A DNA stretch of 22,128 bases from Lithacetigena sp037446255 [NCBI: Coprothermobacterota bacterium] (GTDB lineage Bacteria > Coprothermobacterota > HKB111): NCBI GenBank assembly GCA_037446255.1, contig JBBIIY010000007.1, forward strand, positions 58,863-80,990, given 5' to 3'. Shown here one piece after another: positions 1-6,617 of this stretch. Position 1 is the first letter of the stretch. Each line of letters begins with the position of its first letter. The position numbers and the translations under genes were made by a program. Below the pieces are notes generated by a model that was given only the letters and a program-made list of their open reading frames with translations, was not told where the DNA came from and made no database searches.

Positions 1-668
1 TAGCCGGCTATGGCCATGCCCTCAATAACCAGGTGAGGGTTGCCTTCAAGCACTGACCTATCCTGAAAAGCCCCCGGGTCCCCTTCGTCAGCATTACAGA
101 TAATATACTTACTATCACCCTTCGCCTTATAAGCGGTTTCCCATTTCCTGAAGGTGGGGAAGCCAGCCCCTCCTAAGCCACGAAGCCCTGATTTTTTAAC
201 TTCATCAATTATTTCTTCGGAAGACATTTCCCTTAGTGCTTTTAGAAGTCCCTGGTAACCACCAGTTTCCAGGTATTCCTCGATATTTTCCGGGTCAATC
301 TGTCCGCAATATTTAAGCACTGTTCGTATCTGTTTCTTATAGAAGGGTATATCACGGTAGTGAGAGACCTGGTTGCCGGTTACAGGGTCTTTATAATAAA
401 GCCTATCTACCCCTTTTTCTCCAGGTAAACAGGAATTAACAATCTCCGGAACATCATCAATGGTAACGCTGCAATATAATTTTTCATCTGGCTTTAAAAC
501 TACCAGAGGCCCTCTCTGGCAAAAACCATGGCAGCCAACCTGTTTTACTGCAACAGAACCATCCAGGTTATTTTTAGATATGTAGGATGACAGTGCACTA
601 AAAATTTCGTAAGAACCTGCTGAAACACATCCTGTTCCCATGCATACAAGAAGGGTTTTATCTGGCAT
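1..668 (-). CDS. NuoF-like NADH-binding flavoprotein subunit (HydB/HndC type), 3' end outside window
   Basis: The gene reads leftward from ATG at 668 and is open to the window edge (222 codons seen; the family is usually about 550-600 residues). It belongs to the 51-kDa FMN/NADH subunit family of complex I, which transfers electrons between NADH and FeS centres. Residues 1-90 form an extra thioredoxin-like [2Fe-2S] domain with C9, C14, C46 and C50, as in HydB/HndC of NAD(P)-dependent or electron-bifurcating hydrogenases rather than plain NuoF. The glycine-rich flavin/NAD loop GLRGLGGAGFPT lies near residue 170, followed by CNADEGDPGAFQDRSVLEGNP. Its ATG overlaps the upstream NuoE-like stop by one base (TAATG) and is preceded by GGAGG, so the two are translationally coupled. 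The catalytic partner (hydrogenase, formate dehydrogenase or other) lies beyond the left edge, so the complex cannot be named. Confidence 0.93.
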   Translation of the reverse strand, partial: MPDKTLLVCMGTGCVSAGSYEIFSALSSYISKNNLDGSVAVKQVGCHGFCQRGPLVVLKPDEKLYCSVTIDDVPEIVNSCLPGEKGVDRLYYKDPVTGNQVSHYRDIPFYKKQIRTVLKYCGQIDPENIEEYLETGGYQGLLKALREMSSEEIIDEVKKSGLRGLGGAGFPTFRKWETAYKAKGDSKYIICNADEGDPGAFQDRSVLEGNPHLVIEGMAIAG

Positions 669-1126
669 TATACTCCTCCAGTTTTATTTACAAATACCTG
701 TTCAACTTTATCTTGATTCAGGTTTCCATAAACCTTTTTATTAACGGTGATACAGGGAGCCAAACCACAAGCACCAATACAGGCAACTGTTTCCAGGGAG
801 TATTCTAAATCAGGACTGGTTTCGCCTTCTTTAAGGCCGAGAAGCCTTTCAATAGATTCCATTATTTTGGGTGCGCCTTTTACATGGCAGGCAGTTCCCC
901 GACAAACCATAATCTGTTTTTTCCCTCCGGGTTTAAATTTAAAGAGGGCAAAAAAAGTGGCTACTGCATAGAGTTGATTCTCGGGTATTCCAGTATAGTT
1001 AGCAACTTCCAGCATTACCTCCTCAGGGAGATATCCATAAGATTCCTGGATGTGTTGTAATATTGGAATAAGTTCGTTTTTTTCCTTTTTATAAAAAGAA
1101 AGTATGGTGCCAAGTTTATCTTCCAA
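668..1126 (-). CDS. NuoE-like [2Fe-2S] subunit (24-kDa subunit family)
   Basis: This is a thioredoxin-fold [2Fe-2S] protein that works with the NuoF-like subunit encoded next to it, in an NADH-dependent complex such as HydABC-type hydrogenase or formate dehydrogenase. The helical N-terminus (LIPILQHIQESYGYLPEEV) and the four ligand cysteines in VCRGTACHVKG and VACIGACGLAP fit the family, and length (about 152 aa) is normal. Start choice: the longest frame opens with GTG at 1138, but nothing resembling a Shine-Dalgarno site precedes it. The codons GTG GAG GCA GAA themselves contain GGAGG five bases ahead of a TTG at 1126, so I prefer TTG at 1126. Its stop overlaps the NuoF-like ATG. It sits 50 bases downstream of the isoaspartyl peptidase gene and may be cotranscribed with it. 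Confidence 0.93.
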   Translation of the reverse strand: MEDKLGTILSFYKKEKNELIPILQHIQESYGYLPEEVMLEVANYTGIPENQLYAVATFFALFKFKPGGKKQIMVCRGTACHVKGAPKIMESIERLLGLKEGETSPDLEYSLETVACIGACGLAPCITVNKKVYGNLNQDKVEQVFVNKTGGV

Positions 1127-1176
1127 TTCTGCCTCCACAGCACATTTATAGTGTTAACGAAGATAATTATAACAGA

Positions 1177-2061
1177 TTAAAAAATTCTAAGTTCTTCTTC
1201 TCTGATATATCCCCAGCTCATAGTTTCAGTGTTAAAACTATAACCTATATTTCCCTTGGCATCCATACCAATCAGACCGCAACGGACATTTTTATCGGTT
1301 GCTTTCTTGACTGATATATCCAGAGCCTCCTGGGCTGGATACTCAGACATAAGGTTAGTAGCATATTCTGTTAATAGTAACTTCATTATCCCTTCTCCAT
1401 GCCCGGTGGCTGAGGCTCCCCCGAAAGAAGAAACATAAGTTCCTCCTCCAATTATGGCAGTATCGCCCACTCTTCCCGGAAGTTTGCCTACTATTCCCCC
1501 GGTAGAAGTAGCTACGGCAATTCCGCCTTTGTCATCAATAGCCACTGCTCCTACTGTTTCCCATCTGAGATAATCGGATAATTTACTGAAATACCCAAAA
1601 TCTCCTTTTAGTTTATACTCTTCTAACTGTTTTAGTCGTTCCTCGGTTACCGGATTATACGGTTCAAAACCCAGTTTACGGGCAAACCTGAGAGCTCCTT
1701 CTCCTGCCAATAGCAGGTGGTCGGTTTCCTTAAGAATTTTTTGGGCAATCAATATAGGGTTTTTAACTGACTTGATAACTGCTACAGCTCCAAATTTAGG
1801 TTCCTCACCAATATGACTGATATACATCAAAGAAGCATCCATCTCCGCTTCTCCCGATATACTCAAAGCCGAACCTGTTCCGCAGTTAAAGATAGGATTA
1901 TCTTCCATAGTTTTAACTGCTTCTACTACAGCCATTACCGCATCATTTTTACTGGTGAGCAATTCATAACCATTAATGAGGGCTGTTTGAATGCTTTTTC
2001 TGGATTCTTCAATATTCTTATCTGGTTTTCCAGCACCGCCATGCACAATAATTGCCTTCAT
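1177..2061 (-). CDS. Isoaspartyl peptidase / plant-type L-asparaginase (Ntn hydrolase)
   Basis: This 294-residue protein belongs to the type III (plant-type) asparaginase family. These cytoplasmic enzymes self-cleave to an alpha/beta heterodimer and then hydrolyse beta-aspartyl dipeptides or asparagine. The start KAIIVHGGAG, the CGTGSALS stretch near residue 60 and ETVGAVAIDDKGG are typical. The predicted N-terminal nucleophile created by autocleavage is Thr169, and the following GGIVGKLPGRVGDTAIIGGGTY carries the expected substrate-binding arginine and GDT. The ATG at 2061 has AAGGAG seven bases upstream. The gene is whole. It precedes the NuoE/NuoF pair on the same strand by about 40-50 bases, but no functional link is obvious. 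Asparaginase versus isoaspartyl dipeptidase preference cannot be settled from sequence. Confidence 0.93.
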   Translation of the reverse strand: MKAIIVHGGAGKPDKNIEESRKSIQTALINGYELLTSKNDAVMAVVEAVKTMEDNPIFNCGTGSALSISGEAEMDASLMYISHIGEEPKFGAVAVIKSVKNPILIAQKILKETDHLLLAGEGALRFARKLGFEPYNPVTEERLKQLEEYKLKGDFGYFSKLSDYLRWETVGAVAIDDKGGIAVATSTGGIVGKLPGRVGDTAIIGGGTYVSSFGGASATGHGEGIMKLLLTEYATNLMSEYPAQEALDISVKKATDKNVRCGLIGMDAKGNIGYSFNTETMSWGYIREEELRIF

Positions 2062-2156
2062 TAAACATCTCCTTTTCCTTAATTTTTATTTATAAAAAAA
2101 ACTTTACCAAGTAAATTATAAATTATAAAATGAAGGAAAAGAGAACAGGCTACTTT

Positions 2157-2197
2157 TCACCCTCCCCTTACTCCCATCCCTTCCAGTAGAGGAAAAT
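2157..2197 (+). repeat. CACCCTCCCC-type interspersed repeat, copy A
   Basis: This unit reads TCACCCTCCCCTTACTCCCA then TCCCTTCCAGTAGAGGAAAAT. It matches the reverse complement of the units at 8311-8351 and 19301-19340 and, more loosely, those at 13536-13573 and 21079-21116. All lie between genes. The 3' part (CCCTTCC...GGAA) is a weak hairpin. It could act as an RNA structure or a REP-like mobile remnant; no transposase is nearby. Confidence 0.65.
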
Positions 2198-2305
2198 ATC
2201 AGTTTATAACAAACCCTTCAGGTCTTCGCAATGACACATTCACCAAGGGGACAGTCCCATACTTTTTAATAATTTAATGCCTGAAACACTGATGATTACA
2301 GGCCT

Positions 2306-2373
2306 AAAATGAGAAACGTTCTCATTTATTTCGTTCTCATTTATTTTTCTCACCCTATCCTGTACTTACCTCT
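2306..2373 (+). repeat. GAAACGTTC palindrome repeat, copy 1
   Basis: A perfect inverted repeat with 9-base arms (2307-2315 and 2319-2327, AAATGAGAA / TTCTCATTT) surrounds the triplet ACG. The right half is then repeated directly: CGTTCTCATTTATT occurs at 2317-2330 and again at 2332-2345. About 10 bases on comes TATCCTGTACTTACCTCTT, a diverged form of the 23-base tail of the copies at 19201-19267 and 20806-20887. The three units share palindrome, tail and strand. There is no T-tract, so an ordinary terminator is unlikely. Confidence 0.6.
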
Positions 2374-2506
2374 TGTCACCCTGAATTTAATTCAAGATCT
2401 TTTCTTTTTCAAGGGATATAAAATGGAGACTCTGGATCGGTGTCTATCATGACAGGGTAAACCGAGATGCTGGATCGTGGTCCAGAAAAATAACCCGGTT
2501 TGCTCC
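2374..2506 (+). repeat. REP-like degenerate unit (TGTCACCCTGAA / TGGATC family)
   Basis: The unit begins TTGTCACCCTGAATTTAATT and continues through GAGACTCTGGATC, CATGACAGGGTAAACC and GAGATGCTGGATCGTGGTCC. The same vocabulary (CACCCTGAA...TTCAGGGTCT, CTGGACC...CCAGGATCT, short GTCA ends) recurs at 20917-21048. Upstream at 2222-2236, TCTTCGCAATGACAC matches the reverse of the widely scattered TGTCATTGCGA repeat, and 2238-2249 reads GGGGACAGTCCC. With the two preceding entries this accounts for most of the 539-base gap 2062-2600; I see no gene in it. Confidence 0.5.
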
Positions 2507-2520
2507 CTACTTCATTAATA

Positions 2521-2550
2521 TTGACATTTATTTAAAAATTATGTTATCTT
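2521..2550 (+). promoter_or_regulatory. Predicted sigma-A promoter of the nhaC-type gene
   Basis: A perfect -35 box TTGACA (2521-2526) is followed after 17 bases by TTATCT (2544-2549). Alternatively the -10 is TATCTT (2545-2550) after 18 bases, with a TG one base upstream (extended -10). Transcription would start near 2557, giving a leader of about 45 bases that ends in AGGAGG before the ATG at 2601. It is the best-matching promoter in this spacer. Confidence 0.7.
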
Positions 2551-2600
2551 ATGAGTAGTCGCCTAATTAAGGCAGCTACAAAAAAACAGGAGGTTCAAGT

Positions 2601-4280
2601 ATGATTAGAGGTAAGGCATTAATATGGATTTTTGTTGGTTTACTAACAGTAACTTTTTTACTATTATTTCCTAACAATCTCAGTTTTGCCGCACAAGAAG
2701 GAGAAGCGGTAGAGTATGGGTGGTTATCACTTTTACCTGCTCTTATAGCTATCAGTCTTTGCTTCTTAACTAAACAGCCTCTTCCATCTTTGATGATTGG
2801 AGTTTTCGTTGGCGCAACTATTACTAACAGCTGGAGCCCGCTTCTGGGCTTTACCCGTACTATGGAAATTGTCGTAGAACAGATGACTGATAGCTGGAAG
2901 GCCGCTATTATGTTGTTTACACTCACTATAGGCGGACTGATTGGTTTGATGTTTTTAGGTGGAGGAGTTTATGCTTTTGCTGAAGCCATAAAAACTAAAA
3001 TCAAAAACTCTAAAATCGGTCAAGCTATCGCTTTTGCTATGGGCTTAATCATCTTTTTCGACGACTACACCAATACCGTGGCTGTGGGAAACTCCCTTCG
3101 CTCGGTAACCGACAAACTTCGTATCTCCCGTGAAAAATTCTCTTACATCGTTGACTCTACCGCTGCACCGGTGGCTACTATTGCTTTGGTAAGTTCCTGG
3201 GTAGGCTATGAGGTTGGTTTGATTGGTGATGCTTTAACTGCGGCTGGCTCATCTTTAAATGCTTATTCTGTATTCTTAAATTCTTTGCCCTTAAAATTCT
3301 ACAGTATCTTTGCCCTGGTACTGGTAGTTATGGTTATCTTATCAGGACGAGATTTCGGACCTATGCTTAAAGCAGAATATCGTGCCCGGACTACCGGAAA
3401 GGTATTTAGCGACACCGCCAGACCTCTTTCTGGAGGAGTAAGCTTAAAAGTAAAAGAGGGAATACCTTACAAAGTCTCCAATATGATGGTTCCTATTTTA
3501 TCACTTTTGGGAATAACCATGTTTAGTATCTGGTGGACCGGTGGAGGTCCTAGCGTGTCTTTTCAAGAAGCCATTCAAGATACAGATGCTGCTAAGGCAC
3601 TTCTCTGGGGTTCAATGGGTGCTGTAGTAGTAACCATATTCTGGTTTGCTATCCAAAAACTGGCAAGTCTTGGCGAAATGATGGATTCTTTTATTGATGG
3701 AACCAAGATGATGTTGATCGGATTACTCATACTGATTACTGCCTGGTCAATCGGAGCTATTACAAGTGAAATGGGTGCTGGAGATTTTGTAGTGGGACTG
3801 GTTAAAGATGCACCGCCAGCAATCATGCCCATAGTAATGTTTTTAGTATCCTGTTTTATAGCTTTTGCCACCGGTACTTCCTGGGGAACTATGGCCATTG
3901 CCATTCCTATCGCTATCCCCGTTGGCGTAGCCATGGATATTAATCTGGCAATTATTTCTTCCACGGTTTTAACCGGGGCAATTTTTGGTGATCATTGCTC
4001 TCCAATATCAGATACCACGGTTATGTCCTCTATATTTGCCGGTTCGGACCATATGGACCATGTGACTACCCAGATTCCTTACGCCCTTTTAGCAGCTTTC
4101 GCAACCGCACTCGGATATTTAATTTTGGGTGTGACTGGCTTTAATTATTGGTTCTGGATTCCTATCTGGGCAGTAGGCTTTATAGTTATGTGGCTTGCTC
4201 TTAATTACCTTTCCAACAATAGTGCCAGAAAATTAGGGTTAACCCCCTCAGCTGAATTATGGAAAAAACTCAGTAGCTAA
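2601..4280 (+). CDS. NhaC-family Na+/H+ antiporter
   Basis: This 559-residue polytopic inner-membrane protein of the NhaC/IT superfamily has roughly eleven to twelve hydrophobic segments. Such proteins exchange Na+ (or carry organic ions) against protons. Family signatures visible are FFDDYTNTVAVG (152-163) followed by IVDSTAAPVATIALVSSW, GTSWGTMAIAIPIAIPVG from residue 425, and FGDHCSPISDTT near 462. It is somewhat longer than many NhaC proteins because the first 31 residues look like a signal sequence or extra helix ending in SFAA. ATG at 2601 has AGGAGG seven to eight bases upstream. It is monocistronic between its own promoter (2521) and the terminator at 4306-4335. It converges on the methyltransferase operon. 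A role in importing that operon's substrate is possible but unsupported; members of this superfamily also transport malate/lactate or other solutes. Confidence 0.9.
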   Translation: MIRGKALIWIFVGLLTVTFLLLFPNNLSFAAQEGEAVEYGWLSLLPALIAISLCFLTKQPLPSLMIGVFVGATITNSWSPLLGFTRTMEIVVEQMTDSWKAAIMLFTLTIGGLIGLMFLGGGVYAFAEAIKTKIKNSKIGQAIAFAMGLIIFFDDYTNTVAVGNSLRSVTDKLRISREKFSYIVDSTAAPVATIALVSSWVGYEVGLIGDALTAAGSSLNAYSVFLNSLPLKFYSIFALVLVVMVILSGRDFGPMLKAEYRARTTGKVFSDTARPLSGGVSLKVKEGIPYKVSNMMVPILSLLGITMFSIWWTGGGPSVSFQEAIQDTDAAKALLWGSMGAVVVTIFWFAIQKLASLGEMMDSFIDGTKMMLIGLLILITAWSIGAITSEMGAGDFVVGLVKDAPPAIMPIVMFLVSCFIAFATGTSWGTMAIAIPIAIPVGVAMDINLAIISSTVLTGAIFGDHCSPISDTTVMSSIFAGSDHMDHVTTQIPYALLAAFATALGYLILGVTGFNYWFWIPIWAVGFIVMWLALNYLSNNSARKLGLTPSAELWKKLSS

Positions 4281-4305
4281 AAAGAATTTTAATTACTTAT
4301 TGATG

Positions 4306-4335
4306 AAAAAGGGGAGATATTTTTCTCCCCTTTTT
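4306..4335. terminator. Bidirectional rho-independent terminator
   Basis: Stem AAAAAGGGGAGA (4306-4317) pairs with TCTCCCCTTTTT (4324-4335) around a six-base loop. A T-run follows on the plus strand, and the A-run gives a U-tract on the minus strand. It serves the antiporter gene ending at 4280 and the convergent methyltransferase operon, whose last stop codon overlaps the stem edge at 4335-4337. Confidence 0.9.
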
Positions 4336-5174
4336 TACTTCATTTCTCTAAACGATTTAATAAAATTACGGGCAAATCTGTCTTTACCTAATAACAAATC
4401 GCAAGCTAAGACAGACTGGCGAATCTGAGATGGGTTAGCTATCAGGCAGGTTATTCCCATAGATAGAACCATAGATATAAAAGCCTCGTTAAGGATGTGT
4501 CTTAAGGGTAATCCAAAAGAGATGTTGCTAACCCCGAGAACCTGATTAACACCTATTTCTTCTTTTATCATTTTAATAGTTTCCAAGGTTTTTAAGGCGG
4601 AATCTTTATCGGTAGCTATCGCCAGGGTCAAACTGTCAATAATAATGTCTTCCCGGGGAATTCCCATCATTTCAGCCCTATTTACAATCTTTAAGGCTAT
4701 TTCCAGTCTTTTTTGAGGTTCCTGGGGAATTCCCCGATCATCTATAGTTAATCCGATAACCGCCGCTTTATATTTCTTAACCAACGGCAATACTTCGTTT
4801 AAAGACTGCTCCTGTCCGGTTACCGAGTTTATCAGGGGTTTACCTTCATAAACTGTTAAAGCTGCTTCCAAGGTGCGAGGATTGTCGCTATCAAGACAAA
4901 AAGGCACCTTTACCTTATTTTTAAGAAAGGAAACCACCTGGGCTAACAATCCGCCTTCATCTAACCCGGGCACGCAAACATTGACATCCAGAACATGGGC
5001 ACCATCATTAATTTGTTTGATTGCTTCTTGATGAAGATAGTCAAAGTTCTTCTCTCGCAGCGCTTTAACCATTTTGGTTTTTCCGGTGGGGTTAAGGCGT
5101 TCGCCAATAATTATGGTTGGTTGACCATCACCAATGACGACCTCTTTATCTTTACTGGAAATTACCGTTTTCAA
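4335..5174 (-). CDS. Methyltetrahydrofolate:corrinoid methyltransferase (pterin-binding, AcsE/MtgA-like)
   Basis: This 279-residue TIM-barrel protein of the pterin-binding family is homologous to AcsE (MeTr) and the folate domain of MetH. It moves a methyl group between methylcorrinoid protein and tetrahydrofolate in the cytoplasm. Visible signatures are IIGERLNPTGKTK (22-34), AHVLDVNVCVPG (59-70), PFCLDSDNP (91-99) and PLINSVTG (113-120), which line the pterin pocket. Start: the frame opens with TTG, preceded at five bases by AAGGAGG, so TTG at 5174 is credible. It is the last gene of the minus-strand operon after mttB-like, corrinoid-protein and activator genes. In glycine betaine systems the equivalent protein is MtgA. 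In this setting the likely direction is methyl-corrinoid to THF, giving methyl-THF for acetogenesis or oxidation. Confidence 0.93.
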   Translation of the reverse strand: MKTVISSKDKEVVIGDGQPTIIIGERLNPTGKTKMVKALREKNFDYLHQEAIKQINDGAHVLDVNVCVPGLDEGGLLAQVVSFLKNKVKVPFCLDSDNPRTLEAALTVYEGKPLINSVTGQEQSLNEVLPLVKKYKAAVIGLTIDDRGIPQEPQKRLEIALKIVNRAEMMGIPREDIIIDSLTLAIATDKDSALKTLETIKMIKEEIGVNQVLGVSNISFGLPLRHILNEAFISMVLSMGITCLIANPSQIRQSVLACDLLLGKDRFARNFIKSFREMK

Positions 5175-5213
5175 CTAATCCTCCTTGTAATCGTTTTTTA
5201 AAGGTATGAATTT

Positions 5214-5909
5214 TCAAAGAGAAAACTCGTGACTATACTGACAGTTTTCACTATTCTGGCAATAATAACAAATACTTTTATCTGCTCTATTAAAAGAGAT
5301 ATCAGAAACTCCCGTAACCATAGATAGAGAGTTTCGGGGATACAGCATAAAACCAGTGGTTAATCTCATTCCTATATTTTTTCCATTAGCTAACCGAAAT
5401 ATTTTCCCCTGTTCTTCGCAAGGAAAACCGCTAAAACCGGGAGCAAGCGGATTACTGATAAAAAGACCTTTAGTTTCTATAACTTCTTTAACTATCTTGA
5501 AAACCTTCAAGGATAAAGTATGCAGCCAGTAGTTACCCATTTCACCCAGTAAAACCGATTTGATTATTTCTTTATTGCGCGAATAATACGCCTCCAATTC
5601 ATCCAGTTCCTTACCAAGGGTAAACACCAGAAACACCAGTTCTCGGGCAGATTTAAATAAAGAAGCGGGCAACGAGCCGGTGATCACCTCTCCCCCTTCA
5701 AGATAGATTTTATCATCAACTAAATCTATTATTCTTAAGTTTTCATAAGAAGCTAACGGTTCAAGAATATGGTTATCTTCTATCTGTAAAACCAGGTTTT
5801 GGGCTAATTCTTTACCATAGCAATTAGACCTTTCAGATTTCAGGAAAGGCAATGATTTGCCTATTTCTTCAAAATCTATTTCTAATAAAATATCGTTTAT
5901 TACAGGCAT
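5214..5909 (-). CDS. MetH activation-domain-like corrinoid reactivation protein
   Basis: This 231-residue stand-alone protein resembles the C-terminal AdoMet-binding activation domain of B12-dependent methionine synthase (Met_synt_B12 family). Signatures are ARELVFLVFTLGKELD (88-103), a SNPLAPGFSGFPCEEQGKIF stretch (152-171) equivalent to the SPGY..W..EQ..lF motif, and MRLTTGFMLYPRNSLSMVTG (181-200) equivalent to LTxSxxMxPxxSxSxxxG. A C-terminal CX2CX5C cluster (C214, C217, C223) could hold an FeS centre, as in many free-standing anaerobic homologues. The inferred job is reductive remethylation or activation of cob(II)alamin on the corrinoid protein encoded just upstream. The ATG start at 5909 has no clear ribosome site; it follows the corrinoid gene after 48 bases, so reinitiation is possible. 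Confidence 0.82.
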   Translation of the reverse strand: MPVINDILLEIDFEEIGKSLPFLKSERSNCYGKELAQNLVLQIEDNHILEPLASYENLRIIDLVDDKIYLEGGEVITGSLPASLFKSARELVFLVFTLGKELDELEAYYSRNKEIIKSVLLGEMGNYWLHTLSLKVFKIVKEVIETKGLFISNPLAPGFSGFPCEEQGKIFRLANGKNIGMRLTTGFMLYPRNSLSMVTGVSDISFNRADKSICYYCQNSENCQYSHEFSL

Positions 5910-5957
5910 AATGAACTTAAAACACCACTCTTCATTAGAAAGAGATAAAGCTGGTAA

Positions 5958-6596
5958 TTAAATTCTCTTAGTTAACTCCCGAGCAAGCTTAACGGCTACA
6001 CTGGCATTGGACCCGTAACCATCTGCTCCTATCATCCCAGCATAATGGTCGCTGGCTGCGGCCCCTCCTATCATAATTTTTACCTTATCTCTTAAGTTTG
6101 CTTCTTCAAGACAGCGTATCACCTCAGAAAATTGAAGTGCGGTAGTGCTTAAAAAAGCGGACATTCCTACGATATCTGCTTCTTCCTGTTTTGCTTTCTC
6201 CACAAAAGTTTTAGCCGGAACATCCACCCCCAGGTCAAATACTTCAAAACCGGCTCCCTCTAACATCAGGCACACAATCTGTTTTCCAATATCGTGAATA
6301 TCTCCCTCCACCGTTCCCATGACTACTTTTCCTGCTTTAATCCCGCCTGATTGAACCAACAAGGGTTGTATTAAATCCATTGCACCCCGAAGCGATTCTG
6401 CTGACATAAGCATTTCCGGTAAAAATAGGTTACCCTTCTCATATTCCTGTCCCACCAGGTCCATAGCGGGTGTTAAAGCTTCAAAAATAATAGTTTCCGG
6501 TTTAAGATTGTTTTCTAAAGCCTTTTTAGTGAACTCTCTCACCTTTTCTTCATCCATATTTATTATGCTTTCTTTAATATTTTCTAATAAATTCAT
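5958..6596 (-). CDS. Methyltransferase corrinoid protein (MttC/MtgC-like, B12-binding)
   Basis: This 212-residue protein has the classical two-domain layout. The helical cap (residues 1-90) carries the motif FLPEMLMSAESLRGAM, and the Rossmann-like cobalamin domain follows. GTVEGDIHDIGK (94-105) contains the DxHxxG motif, with His101 as the lower axial cobalt ligand. The later S-x-L (MSAFLSTT) and GG (MIGGAAAS) elements hold the nucleotide tail. It carries the methyl group from the MttB-like enzyme (upstream) to the methyltetrahydrofolate transferase (downstream). ATG at 6596 follows AGGAGG by seven bases, and the gene sits 21 bases after mttB, so it is cotranscribed. Length and motifs are complete. 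Confidence 0.95.
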   Translation of the reverse strand: MNLLENIKESIINMDEEKVREFTKKALENNLKPETIIFEALTPAMDLVGQEYEKGNLFLPEMLMSAESLRGAMDLIQPLLVQSGGIKAGKVVMGTVEGDIHDIGKQIVCLMLEGAGFEVFDLGVDVPAKTFVEKAKQEEADIVGMSAFLSTTALQFSEVIRCLEEANLRDKVKIMIGGAAASDHYAGMIGADGYGSNASVAVKLARELTKRI

Positions 6597-6617
6597 TTAA
6601 GTACCTCCTGTATATAC

